From positions 1 through 42,871 of IMG/VR virus record IMGVR_UViG_3300005264_000129: a DNA stretch of 42,871 nt, one strand, 5' to 3'. Below, piece after piece: positions 16,755 to 24,823 of the stretch. The first letter of the stretch is position 1; each line of letters starts with the position of its first letter. The notes under the pieces were generated by a model that made no database searches, was not told where the DNA came from, and saw nothing but the letters and a program-made list of their open reading frames with translations. The translations under genes were made by a program, and so were the position numbers. The stretch comes from a virus.

Positions 16755-17612
16755 ATGGCGCAAGACCCATCAGGCGGGGCTAATTGTATTCTCGATTCGA
16801 CGACTAATGAAAACCATGGAACTCCTACTGGCTCGATGACCACAAGTGATTTAGTTGACGGAAAAATCGGTAAAGCAATTGATTTTGACGGAAGCGATGA
16901 CTTTATTATTGTCCCTCGAGATTCATCATTGGAACCCACTGAAGTAACTTTGGAAGCTTTTGGTTTTTTCACGGGGGGAATTATCGGTGCAAGGATACTT
17001 CGGAAATATGGTTCAGCAGGATATATTCTTGCTTGGGATCAGGGGCTTGATGGGAGAGTACAAGCTTATTTTTCAGCGAATACCACGTTACATATCGAGG
17101 ATTCAGTCGCTAATACGAATTATACCTCCGACTGGCACTCCTTTGTTGCGACTTGCAATTCATCATACAGTAAATTATATATCGATTCAGTAATAAAAGA
17201 CTCGGTTACCGGGGACGGATCAGTAACTCACGATACTAGCGTTGATTTCACGATTATGGCACACCTTGGCGGGGATGAGTTTACTACGGGGAAATTACAG
17301 GAGGCTCGAGTATCGGGCACCGCGAGAACGCAGGAATGGATAAAAGCCACCAATAAAACGTTGGAAGACTCCTTACTTTTTCGCGGTTCCCTTTTTTCCG
17401 GCACCATTACTGCTGATGGGGAAGGTGTTTCACGTGAAATCAATTTCTACAAGGAGCCTGATTTATCAGCGTCCATTGGCTCGGTCACTTCAGAAGCAGA
17501 CGGGACGTGGGAAATTGTTTTAGACGTTACATCAGGTAATTATGTCACCGCAGTTTGCGAAGGCGAGGGATCAGAACAAAGTCAGGTTTTTAATAAAATT
17601 TCCGTAGGGTAA
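16755..17612 (+). CDS. LamG-like (concanavalin fold) portion of the broken tail adhesin
   Basis: 285 residues from the first in-frame ATG; coding similarity starts earlier, at GDTAAKNVWDSNFKAVYH, encoded from about 16701. LamG features include LVDGKIGKAIDFDGSDDFI, YSKLYIDS and GKLQEARVSG, matching concanavalin-like lectin domains used by phage tails to bind surface glycans. The last ~75 residues are the small beta domain also found as the free 76-residue protein at 16192. The ATG lacks a good ribosome binding site, so this part is either made by recoding from the upstream frame or not made. Confidence 0.6.
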   Translation: MAQDPSGGANCILDSTTNENHGTPTGSMTTSDLVDGKIGKAIDFDGSDDFIIVPRDSSLEPTEVTLEAFGFFTGGIIGARILRKYGSAGYILAWDQGLDGRVQAYFSANTTLHIEDSVANTNYTSDWHSFVATCNSSYSKLYIDSVIKDSVTGDGSVTHDTSVDFTIMAHLGGDEFTTGKLQEARVSGTARTQEWIKATNKTLEDSLLFRGSLFSGTITADGEGVSREINFYKEPDLSASIGSVTSEADGTWEIVLDVTSGNYVTAVCEGEGSEQSQVFNKISVG

Positions 17613-17653
17613 ATAAATATAAAGGCTAAAAAATAACAAGTAAAGGAGCATAA

Positions 17654-19483
17654 ATGGTTTACACCCCTCCAAATGGTAATGAAATATCATTTGATATTTC
17701 AGAACCTTATACCCCACCGAGTGGAGGAGAATTAGCTTTTGACTTGGCTGAAACTTCAGGATCGTCATATACTCCGCCATCCAGGGATAATATAAATTTT
17801 GTCCTCACAAGTGGATATTCAGCGCCAAGCAAGGATGATATTCCATTTGTTTTTAGTGATGCTACTCAAGTTTACATAAATTGCTCGGAAGCCCCATTTA
17901 CCATTGAAAACAGCTATTTGGCGTCACCTTTCCTACTGATCCCCGTGGAAAGTTTTGAACAAATTTTGACACTTGAAAAGCCTGATTATTGCATTGGCTT
18001 GTATACACATTTTGAAAACGGAAATTCATTACAGGAGCCCGATTTATTACTTGATCTAAAATTACAAAGCCTGGAATCAATCGGAAATATCAATGGCACG
18101 ACTCAAAGTCGGGTAAAACTTATTGATTTTAAATACGAATTGGCTTTATCCTTAACCAATGTTGTTACATATCCTGAAGGGACGACTCCAATTTCACCCT
18201 GGCCTTTTCAAATGTATTCGAGCTTTGAAAAGCCCACGGTACATCATTCATTGTTTTTGCCGTCATTTGACCAAACAATGACTTTTGAACCTCCTTCGAT
18301 TACCGCCGGTGAAACAACGCATTTATCCGCTTCAAGTTTTTCCCACGTTGGAGAAATAAAAAGCAACGTAAATATTAGCCTTTCAGTTCAGGCATTTACC
18401 GAAAATTCCTGGTTGGATTTGCTCGCTATAAAAACCATGCCCGCAGGCGATCAATACCTTGTGGCTCCAAGTTTTAATCAAAACAGCTCCTTGTCAATTC
18501 CCAATTTTAGTGAAGGCGTATTTCTCGCAGCTTTAACAAGCAATATGGAAATCACGATTGGCAATATTTATTTAGGAATCAGTGTGGAGGCGTTACCGTT
18601 TGAATATACGCAGGAGCTTTTTTCCGAACTTGCTTTCACGATTTCCATGCCGCCATTGACACAAAACAATTCAATTTTAAGCTGTTTAAATTTATTGATA
18701 TCATTGCATACGTTTGAATTAAATAACTCATTTATGCCGAATACGACCATATACGATGGCGATTTTATCATTTTTCCCGCATTGACACAACAAAGTGGAT
18801 TAAGTACGGGTATTAGTTACGTTTTATCAATGCCTCCACTTGAGCTTACGAGTTTTCTTGTAGTACCCGGCATTGATAGGTTTGTGTCGATGTCTCCGCT
18901 GATTATTAATTCCACGTTGGTTATTGACGATATTGTAATTTTTACATACGATTTAGCTGATATTTTTTATTATTTTACTCTGACTGGCGATGGCATAACT
19001 CACGACGACGTGGAAATTCCCATTAGTTCGTTTCAATGCAATATGAGAAATGACGCACCAACTTATTTACAAGTGACGATTCCAGGGCTCGATTATGTGG
19101 ATGAAATTATTGACCGACCTAATGGGAGAATGATTGTGTCCTTGGGATATAAACTCAACGGGGAAATCGTAAGAAAAAAGGAAATCGTCTCCGCCGATCT
19201 CGAGGAACCATCATTTTATCGTGGACCTGAAAGTCAATCAATCGTATTGTCCGGGCATAAAACAGAATCGTATACGCCTAAAGAAATAACCCTCGATGGT
19301 GAAATTTATCAATCAGTTACAAGTGGAAAAAATCGATACCGGATAGCAAAGCCGAATATTGATTTGAAACCAGGGGATACAGTTACAATCGATGGCACGA
19401 CTTTTACTGCGGATTTAATTTCCTACTATTTTCGGGCTACGAAAAATGGCATAAATCAGGTTATGGAAATCGCTGAGGGCTAA
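17654..19483 (+). CDS. Tail/baseplate protein with YTPP repeats and hub-like C terminus
   Basis: 609 residues. The N terminus has four degenerate repeats starting YTPPNG, YTPPSG, YTPPSR and YSAPSK (within residues 3-65), each followed by an I/L-x-F-x-L/F strand, a repeat type seen in phage tail-tip proteins. A long Ser/Leu/Pro-rich beta region (about 75-440) follows, with recurring MPPL and SFxQ elements. The last ~150 residues resemble a tail hub or gpD-like domain, with FQCNMRNDAPTYLQVTIPG, RPNGRMIVSLGY, QSIVLSGHK and KPGDTVTIDG. It should sit at the tail tip. AAGGAG precedes the start. Confidence 0.65.
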   Translation: MVYTPPNGNEISFDISEPYTPPSGGELAFDLAETSGSSYTPPSRDNINFVLTSGYSAPSKDDIPFVFSDATQVYINCSEAPFTIENSYLASPFLLIPVESFEQILTLEKPDYCIGLYTHFENGNSLQEPDLLLDLKLQSLESIGNINGTTQSRVKLIDFKYELALSLTNVVTYPEGTTPISPWPFQMYSSFEKPTVHHSLFLPSFDQTMTFEPPSITAGETTHLSASSFSHVGEIKSNVNISLSVQAFTENSWLDLLAIKTMPAGDQYLVAPSFNQNSSLSIPNFSEGVFLAALTSNMEITIGNIYLGISVEALPFEYTQELFSELAFTISMPPLTQNNSILSCLNLLISLHTFELNNSFMPNTTIYDGDFIIFPALTQQSGLSTGISYVLSMPPLELTSFLVVPGIDRFVSMSPLIINSTLVIDDIVIFTYDLADIFYYFTLTGDGITHDDVEIPISSFQCNMRNDAPTYLQVTIPGLDYVDEIIDRPNGRMIVSLGYKLNGEIVRKKEIVSADLEEPSFYRGPESQSIVLSGHKTESYTPKEITLDGEIYQSVTSGKNRYRIAKPNIDLKPGDTVTIDGTTFTADLISYYFRATKNGINQVMEIAEG

Positions 19484-19486
19484 ACG

Positions 19487-21130
19487 ATGGGGAAAGGGAT
19501 AATTAAAAGCGGAGGATTAAAAGGTGAATATCAGGTTGAAATTAAGTATAATCGTGATAGTTTTGACCGTGAAATTGAACGTCTTGATGAACAAATTTCA
19601 CGAACTCAAGCACTTATCGCCGGTTGCACAGACCCGACGAAAAAGAAAATATATCAACTTCAGTTGCTAAATTATCAAAAACAAAAGGAGGAGTTGACAA
19701 AAAAAGTCCCACAGGATCAGGTGGTTTCAGCATGGTGTGCCGACTTAACCGAGGATTTGGAAGGCGAGGTCGGTACGATTGAAGTTCCCGGAGAAGTAGG
19801 AAATATTCAAATTCAACCGGGTTTTGAGAATAATGCCGATTATGATTCAGCTCGTGATGGTCAACTCGTTCCATCGGCAACTTTACCACCATGTGGATTT
19901 TTTTATAACCTAGCCATGCTCCCTGGTTGGCAAAAATGGAAGCCCCTTTTTAGGTATGGTACGATTACGAATATAAACGGCGATATCGCAGATGTTAATC
20001 TTGAAGGGACAACATCAAGCCAGCAGGGCTTGGATATCAATCAGGAAAATTCGTTAAGCGATGTCCCAATCGAATATATGAGTTGTAATGGTTCCGCATT
20101 TTCCACGGGTGATGAAGTGCTCGTCATGTTCCCTAATAATTGGAATCAGCCTAAAATAATTGGTTTTAGGGATAACCCTAAACCCTGTGGCTTTAAAGTA
20201 AAAGCCACATTTAACGGCATTATTCCAATTACTGGAGGACAAACAATAACTTTACGTTACGAGTTTTCAAATGGCGATTTTTCCGAACAAGCAGGGACAG
20301 TTCTTCCAGGTGGCGATGTTGATTTTTTATTTAGTAAAATAACAGATCCGATAACGGGGGAAGAAATTAATCCCAAAGTTTTCGGGAGTAATTGTGGTTT
20401 TACTGATTATTATAGGCTTCCCGAATCGGGGGAAAGCCCCGATAAATACGGGAGAATTACTACACGAACTCATCCAATTGGCAGATTTCCATATCCGTGG
20501 TATGATAAGGAAATGCCAGGATTAACTTTTTTTGAATTTATCGCCTCAACAGTACCACCCACGGGCGATAACTGGGTTCCTTTAATAGGAATTACAAAAA
20601 TTAAAGCACCGCTTGATTTATTTGATTGTCCGCACACAAAGGAAGACGGTTTGGACGTATACACAGTGAATATTGAGGGGATAAAAAAGGCTAACAAGGA
20701 AATTGAATCGATACCATTTTCCTGCTGGGATAATGATCCGGTAATTCAACCATTTATCCAAACTTCATATCCAGTATTACCGAATGGCTATCCAGGCAAT
20801 AAAATTTTTAATTTTAGCCAACTTCTCGCCGATCCACCTCCGTGGGGCTCAACACAGTGGGCTAAATATTATGCTTATGGTGATCCTAATCCGCCGGATA
20901 TTAGGACTTTCCTGTTTATGTGTGATGCCGATGGAGCGATTTTATCCGAGCCCGATGGAGAAATTAAATGTGAAGCAAATGGGGCTTCGTGGAAAGTTAT
21001 CAACGAGGATGAAGAGGGAGCAAATTGGCATTATTATTGCCAAGAAGGACACCCCTTTTTGTGGGAAACTGTAACAAAAGTTACTCAAATAATCCGGGTA
21101 ATTGATACCGAACTAATAAGTGAATTTTAA
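19487..21130 (+). CDS. Baseplate protein with N-terminal coiled coil and OB-like domain
   Basis: 547 residues, beginning 3 bases after the preceding gene. It opens GKGIIKSGGLKGEYQVEI followed by a coiled coil (about 24-75). The middle has a beta-barrel/OB-like segment around residues 160-235 (ITNINGDIADVNLEG, then FSTGDEVLVMFPNN and PKIIGFRDNP), like spike or hub gp5/gpV OB domains. The rest is aromatic-rich and beta, with several Cys near the C terminus. Likely part of the tail tip or central spike; a lytic domain is not visible. Function inferred from order and domain pattern. Confidence 0.6.
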   Translation: MGKGIIKSGGLKGEYQVEIKYNRDSFDREIERLDEQISRTQALIAGCTDPTKKKIYQLQLLNYQKQKEELTKKVPQDQVVSAWCADLTEDLEGEVGTIEVPGEVGNIQIQPGFENNADYDSARDGQLVPSATLPPCGFFYNLAMLPGWQKWKPLFRYGTITNINGDIADVNLEGTTSSQQGLDINQENSLSDVPIEYMSCNGSAFSTGDEVLVMFPNNWNQPKIIGFRDNPKPCGFKVKATFNGIIPITGGQTITLRYEFSNGDFSEQAGTVLPGGDVDFLFSKITDPITGEEINPKVFGSNCGFTDYYRLPESGESPDKYGRITTRTHPIGRFPYPWYDKEMPGLTFFEFIASTVPPTGDNWVPLIGITKIKAPLDLFDCPHTKEDGLDVYTVNIEGIKKANKEIESIPFSCWDNDPVIQPFIQTSYPVLPNGYPGNKIFNFSQLLADPPPWGSTQWAKYYAYGDPNPPDIRTFLFMCDADGAILSEPDGEIKCEANGASWKVINEDEEGANWHYYCQEGHPFLWETVTKVTQIIRVIDTELISEF

Positions 21131-21180
21131 TTAGGAATTTATTTAATGTCGTTTCGTTCGATTTAATAGGAGCCTTCCAT

Positions 21181-21513
21181 ATGGTGAGTTTAGACGTGAT
21201 TAATCAAAAGCTCGAGGACCAATCAAAAAAGCTGGATAAAATTGATGAAACGCTTGTAGCTTTAGCCGTTCAAAACGCTGAATTAAAACATTTACAAATG
21301 CAGGTAAAGGCTCAATGGAAATTACTTGATAGCTTAACAAAACCCGACGGACTTTTAGCAAAAATTGAAAAAAATAATCAGGATATACAAATTTTTCAAA
21401 AGAACTGTGGTTACAAGGATTTACAAACTCAAGTAAAATGTATATGGGCCACGATTGTAAGCATGGCATTAGGCATACTTTTTAAATATTTAACTGATAC
21501 AGGAGGGAAATAA
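21181..21513 (+). CDS. XhlA/holin-like membrane-anchored coiled-coil protein
   Basis: 110 residues. Residues 1-80 form an amphipathic coiled coil (VINQKLEDQSKKLDKIDETL), and residues ~87-104 are a hydrophobic helix followed by Lys and a short polar tail. This layout matches hemolysin XhlA-like proteins that accompany phage holins. It starts the lysis/accessory segment after the baseplate genes, with AGGAG about 10 bases upstream. A lysis role is likely but rests on topology. Confidence 0.6.
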   Translation: MVSLDVINQKLEDQSKKLDKIDETLVALAVQNAELKHLQMQVKAQWKLLDSLTKPDGLLAKIEKNNQDIQIFQKNCGYKDLQTQVKCIWATIVSMALGILFKYLTDTGGK

Positions 21514-21516
21514 AAA

Positions 21517-21750
21517 ATGGAGAAAATTAAAATCGCTTTGCTCGTGTTGAGAGTTTTGGAGGAAATTATCAAAGCCAAAGAGGACGATGGAAAAATCAAC
21601 GCTGGCGAGGTCGCTGAAATCGTGTTGACACTTTTTGGCTCGATGATGGGCTTGGACTCAACAAACCTCAAAAGGTGGATTAAGGAAACTGAATCGCTCG
21701 TGGGTGACGATTTACTATCACGGGAGCTTGGTTTTTTAAAAAAGGAATAA
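21517..21750 (+). CDS. Small hypothetical protein in the lysis region
   Basis: 77 residues, not recognised. The N terminus is a moderately hydrophobic helix (MEKIKIALLVLRVLEEI), followed by acidic loop DDGKINAGEVAEI and a second hydrophobic patch VLTLFGSMMGL. It lacks a clear full-length membrane span. The DDGKINAGE segment resembles the EF-hand-like turn seen in some phage holin-associated proteins, but too little is visible to say. It is packed 3 bases from each neighbour and so belongs to the same operon. Confidence 0.55.
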   Translation: MEKIKIALLVLRVLEEIIKAKEDDGKINAGEVAEIVLTLFGSMMGLDSTNLKRWIKETESLVGDDLLSRELGFLKKE

Positions 21751-21753
21751 ATT

Positions 21754-22074
21754 ATGGGCATTTTAATTAAACGGCAAGGACGTTTTCAAAGTTGGGAATA
21801 TCAAGAAACAATGACGAGTGGGACTTATTCGGAGCCTTTACGAATACCCCCTTTTGAACCCGGACAACAAATTTCTGTCTCCCTTGTCATCGACACGGGC
21901 GAGGGTAAAATTCAATTTACAACCAGTGGGGATGATAATATCGATTCAGCAATTTGGCAGGACTGGCCTTTAGGGGCATGTATTGAAACACAATCCGATT
22001 TACTGCTTTCCCCGGTTACAGCGATTAGGCTTGTACGAATTTCTGGAACCGTTACAATGGAGGTGGTAACATGA
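21754..22074 (+). CDS. Small beta protein, likely virion-associated
   Basis: 106 residues, not recognised. Sequence is beta-rich, with GTYSEPLRIPPFEPGQQISV, a Gly/Asp-rich middle and a C-terminal strand AIRLVRISGTVTMEV. The pattern (variance-type strand plus ISGTVT ending) resembles that of the 129-residue protein after the capsid gene, whose last strands are YIRLKIALGGTCVVSV, so a related fold is possible. The stop overlaps the next ATG by 4 bases. A structural accessory role is inferred. Confidence 0.55.
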   Translation: MGILIKRQGRFQSWEYQETMTSGTYSEPLRIPPFEPGQQISVSLVIDTGEGKIQFTTSGDDNIDSAIWQDWPLGACIETQSDLLLSPVTAIRLVRISGTVTMEVVT

Positions 22075-22568
22075 GCCTATGGCTAAACCGACAAACTACC
22101 GATATTCTGGAATTACCAGCCACTGGAATTAAACCCACAGGCGGAACTAAAGCCGCCGTTCCCGACGAACTGGGGATAGCTTCAGTACTGAAATTTACAA
22201 ATAATTCAGAGAATTGTGCATCGATGGCTTTTAGTTTACCCTGTAATTGTAACTTTAGCCGTGATATGAACGTATTGATCGGTTGGGCGACAGCATCCAC
22301 AAGTGGGAATTGTCGATGGGGCTTATCGTATAAGTGGGCTACCGTTGGAACGAATATGAATTCTTCAGCCGATGACGAAGAGATTTCCCTATTTGCGACG
22401 AATGAAAGTTCATATGGGTATAATCGGTCGGTTTTCACGTTGCCTGCTCCGCCTAATCAGGAACCGGTTTGTATTATAATGCTAACCCGTTATGGTAATC
22501 ATGCTGACGATACCATTAACAATTCAGTATTTCTAGTTGGTACATTGTTAACTTATAAATTAAAGTAA
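22071..22568 (+). CDS. Hypothetical beta-rich tail or accessory protein
   Basis: 165 residues coupled by ATGA overlap to the previous gene. It is rich in Ser, Thr, Asn and aromatic residues, with four or five Cys, and has no signal peptide, membrane segment or catalytic motif I recognise. The composition suits a beta-sandwich surface protein. Being between tail genes and the lipase-like gene, it could be a receptor-binding or capsid accessory protein. No stronger statement is justified. Confidence 0.5.
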   Translation: MSLWLNRQTTDILELPATGIKPTGGTKAAVPDELGIASVLKFTNNSENCASMAFSLPCNCNFSRDMNVLIGWATASTSGNCRWGLSYKWATVGTNMNSSADDEEISLFATNESSYGYNRSVFTLPAPPNQEPVCIIMLTRYGNHADDTINNSVFLVGTLLTYKLK

Positions 22569-22573
22569 TTGAT

Positions 22574-23218
22574 ATGAACATTTTAGATTTTGTAAATTTA
22601 GCGGAAATCGCATATATTAAAAACCCGGATGAAATGGTGAAACGAGTAAATAGCCTTGTTTCTTCTAATGCAAAAACTATTCCCGTATATGTGGAAAAAA
22701 CCGATACTGAGGCTTTTGTTTGCCGATACAATAAATCTTTAGTAATCGGATTTTCGGGAACGGAGAGTATTCGTGATTTACGGCAAGATTTAAAATTTCA
22801 TCCAGTGGATTATAAAGGCGGTAAAATCCACGCAGGTTTTAAGGAAATTTTTGATCAAATTGAGGAGCCTTTAAATGACGCAATAAACGAACTATTCCCA
22901 ATAAGTTATATCGAAAAAATAGACGTAGTAGGGCACTCATTGGGGGGTGCCATTGCGATTGGCACAGTCGATTTAATAAAAATTCCTTATATCTCCGCTT
23001 CGGTTACGACGTTCGGATGTCCGAAGGGCTGGAGTAGAAATTTAGCCAATAAATTTGAAAGTCAATATTTAATTTTTAATTACAGAAATTTTTGTGATTA
23101 TGTAACGTATTTATTAAATTTCACCCACAGGCCAGGGTATACATTTAATGTTTATGGCGTGCCGGGGCATAAAATTTCAAAATATAGGAAAGCAATCGAA
23201 AAGGGAAATTACAAATGA
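22574..23218 (+). CDS. Class 3 lipase-like alpha/beta hydrolase
   Basis: 214 residues with the fungal-type (class 3) lipase core. An oxyanion-type IGFSGTES lies at 58-65, the nucleophile elbow VVGHSLGGA places Ser122, and likely triad partners are Asp175 in NFCDYVTYL and His199 in PGHKIS. These enzymes hydrolyse ester bonds in lipids. It overlaps the following peptidase gene by four bases, so both are translated together, probably for host envelope breakdown during lysis. No signal peptide is visible; it would need a holin or similar route out. Phage lipases of this class are uncommon, and acyl-esterase activity is an alternative. Confidence 0.8.
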   Translation: MNILDFVNLAEIAYIKNPDEMVKRVNSLVSSNAKTIPVYVEKTDTEAFVCRYNKSLVIGFSGTESIRDLRQDLKFHPVDYKGGKIHAGFKEIFDQIEEPLNDAINELFPISYIEKIDVVGHSLGGAIAIGTVDLIKIPYISASVTTFGCPKGWSRNLANKFESQYLIFNYRNFCDYVTYLLNFTHRPGYTFNVYGVPGHKISKYRKAIEKGNYK

Positions 23219-23568
23219 TATCAACAAAAAGTACAAATGTGTTTCGGCAAGTTATTATGGTGCCCTGGCACCCCAAATTAATTGATTTGATCGAATGGTT
23301 TGATTTAAAATGGGGCAACGTGATAATTACTTGTGCATACGAGCATAGGAATTACCCGTCGGTACATTCGTTAAACCCCCTGCGTGGGGTTGATATTAGG
23401 TCAAGGAATTTTGCTAATCCCGCTTGGATGGAAAAAGAAATTAACGAACATTGGGTTTATGATCCCGATCGGCCAAGTAAGAAATGTTGTATTTATCATG
23501 ATGTCGGGCGGGGGCGGCATTTTCATATGCAGGTGCATGAAAACACATTTCACATGACCGTAAGTTGA
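23215..23568 (+). CDS. M15/VanY-like peptidase, probable endolysin
   Basis: 117 residues. The metal site of M15-type peptidases is suggested by His51 in SVHSL, Asp60 in LRGVDIR and the HFHMQVH cluster (His102, His104, His108). Proteins of this fold cut D-Ala-containing cross-links of peptidoglycan. It is last in the + strand operon, directly after the lipase-like gene, which is where an endolysin is expected. The His-to-Asp spacing is slightly longer than in canonical members, so a related but distinct subfamily is likely. No signal sequence. Confidence 0.65.
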   Translation: MISTKSTNVFRQVIMVPWHPKLIDLIEWFDLKWGNVIITCAYEHRNYPSVHSLNPLRGVDIRSRNFANPAWMEKEINEHWVYDPDRPSKKCCIYHDVGRGRHFHMQVHENTFHMTVS

Positions 23569-23629
23569 AAGGAGGGTGATGCCTATGGTGAATTAAAATA
23601 AAATGGAAATCAATTTTTCTGGAATCAAC

Positions 23630-23660
23630 GAAGGAGGAGTCATATCAAGGCTCCTCCTTC
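23630..23660. terminator. Hairpin between convergent operons
   Basis: A perfect ten-pair stem, GAAGGAGGAG with CTCCTCCTTC, and an 11-base loop, lying between the end of the + strand late operon and the end of the - strand early operon. Neither side has a U-tract, so it may be a bidirectional transcript-end hairpin rather than a strict intrinsic terminator. One arm is a perfect ribosome-binding sequence, locked in the stem. Confidence 0.6.
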
Positions 23661-23669
23661 ATATGTCGA

Positions 23670-23807
23670 TTAATCCTCCTCGTTTATATCGCAATTTTCA
23701 AAATATACGTCTGCCCCGCATTGTGGGCACTCGTATGTTTCAAATTGCTCGAGTTCGTTATCATCAATAAAGTATTTTTGGTCGCAATATGGACAGTTAC
23801 AATTCAT
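23670..23807 (-). CDS. 45-residue zinc-ribbon microprotein
   Basis: A short gene read from ATG at 23807 with AAAGGAG nine bases upstream. The protein begins MNCNCPYCDQKYF, and a second knuckle CPQCG follows at residues 27-31: two C-x-x-C pairs separated by an acidic helix-like stretch, a classic zinc ribbon. The C terminus is acidic (INEED). It is the last gene of the - strand early block, 80 bases after the larger Cys-rich protein. Small zinc ribbons of this kind in phages may bind nucleic acid or host transcription proteins; the function here is unknown. Confidence 0.75.
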   Translation of the reverse strand: MNCNCPYCDQKYFIDDNELEQFETYECPQCGADVYFENCDINEED

Positions 23808-23886
23808 TTTAATTTCTCCTTTTAGTTGGTTATTAATCATCATCATGTGGACACAATATCAACTAAATTTAGTTTTGTAAACCTTT

Positions 23887-24336
23887 TTATTCATAAAAAG
23901 CATATTCCAAAACGTTTAAATCCTTATGCTCGTATTTATCACAATTTAAACATGCCCGTGAATTTCTCATTAGCCGCCCGTTGATTTGCATGCACTCATC
24001 GTAATGAACGCAATCATACCGACGTTTAGGCGCATCCTTCCCACTAATGGGTGTCGTTTGTTTAATCCGGGGTTTTCGATTGTGCTTCTGCACCTGATGA
24101 TAATATTTTCGGTTATATCGTTTATGAGCCTCGATTTTACATTCGGGGCAGGCCTTGAGTGATGTGGTGCGGATTGACGTTTCAACTTCCTTGCCACAAA
24201 TTTCACACCTAAAAATTTTACGAATGGCTTTCTCTCCGTGGATGGGGCAAGGCTTCAGGCATAAATTAATGTCCTGCCCGGGGTGTGATCCGATACATCC
24301 ACATGCAAATTTATATAAGGGATATGTTTTGTTCAT
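23887..24336 (-). CDS. Cys-rich zinc finger protein
   Basis: 149 residues with GGAGGAGA upstream of the ATG. It has several likely metal knuckles: an N-terminal CGC-x(10)-C-x(3)-C-x(2)-H set, FRCEICGKEV with a later CPECK (a treble-clef/zinc-ribbon pair around residues 44-68), and C-terminal CVHYDEC plus CLNCDKYEH. The middle (70-105) is basic and rich in Lys, Arg and Gln. Such a mix suggests nucleic acid binding, perhaps HNH-like without the clear catalytic His-Asn-His. Function unknown; it follows a terminator, so it may have separate expression or depend on read-through. Confidence 0.65.
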   Translation of the reverse strand: MNKTYPLYKFACGCIGSHPGQDINLCLKPCPIHGEKAIRKIFRCEICGKEVETSIRTTSLKACPECKIEAHKRYNRKYYHQVQKHNRKPRIKQTTPISGKDAPKRRYDCVHYDECMQINGRLMRNSRACLNCDKYEHKDLNVLEYAFYE

Positions 24337-24361
24337 TTAACGTCTCCTCCATTATAACTAA

Positions 24362-24392
24362 AAACGATGGGGAAATTTATTCCCCATCGTTT
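24362..24392 (-). terminator. Intrinsic terminator, active on - strand and possibly both
   Basis: A perfect 13-pair stem with five-base loop. On the - strand it is followed by TTTTTAG-type sequence; on the + strand a T-rich run also lies near. It sits between the 82-residue gene (ends 24401) and the Cys-rich gene. Confidence 0.75.
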
Positions 24393-24400
24393 AGGTTTTT

Positions 24401-24649
24401 TTAGCATGTAGCTTTTATAATTCGTTCAGCCATGTGTTGATAAGCATATGAATTAATCGGAACGATTTTCTTTTTAGTTTCAGTTTCGATTGTCGCTACT
24501 TCCTTTTTAAAATCAAAAATGATATACATGTCCTTGTCCATGCACTGAACCTTGAGCAGGCCAGCGTGAATGTGTCCACGGTAAAGATTCTCGCTAATAA
24601 TTTTGTCAATGTTTTCGTCGTTTACGGATTTGATGGCAAAAAGTTTCAT
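24401..24649 (-). CDS. Small early hypothetical protein
   Basis: 82 residues, not recognised. Preceded by AAGGAG, and about 60 bases upstream by a promoter at 24707-24735; a terminator follows, so it is probably a one-gene transcription unit. The protein looks alpha/beta with strands MKLFAIKSV, LLKVQCMDKDMYIIFDF and a C-terminal helix (YAYQHMAERIIKA). No metal site or membrane segment. Strong individual expression signals suggest an early host-takeover or regulatory protein; that is inference from its transcription unit only. Confidence 0.65.
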   Translation of the reverse strand: MKLFAIKSVNDENIDKIISENLYRGHIHAGLLKVQCMDKDMYIIFDFKKEVATIETETKKKIVPINSYAYQHMAERIIKATC

Positions 24650-24706
24650 GTTTAAACTCCTTATTAATTAGTTAGTTGTTTGTTCGTTCCCCGTCATTTG
24701 AAATAC

Positions 24707-24735
24707 AATATAGATCATTAACTTTGACTTGTAAA
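24707..24735 (-). promoter_or_regulatory. Early promoter, - strand
   Basis: Read on the - strand: TTTACA (24735-24730), a 17-base spacer, TATATT (24712-24707), followed by TGTA-like sequence as in the other early promoters. It serves the gene at 24401-24649. Confidence 0.65.
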
Positions 24736-24823
24736 CCCTTTTTTTAAGTTTTTTCTAATTATTTTTTAACAAGCTAAAATTATTAGAAAAAATAAAGCGG
24801 AGGAAGGAACGAATAAATAACAA

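Noticed and set aside
23604-23777. 57-codon frame on the + strand after the peptidase gene
   Set aside because: Antisense to the zinc-ribbon gene, which has clear CxxC motifs and a good ribosome binding site; the + frame is Arg/Leu-rich with no site.
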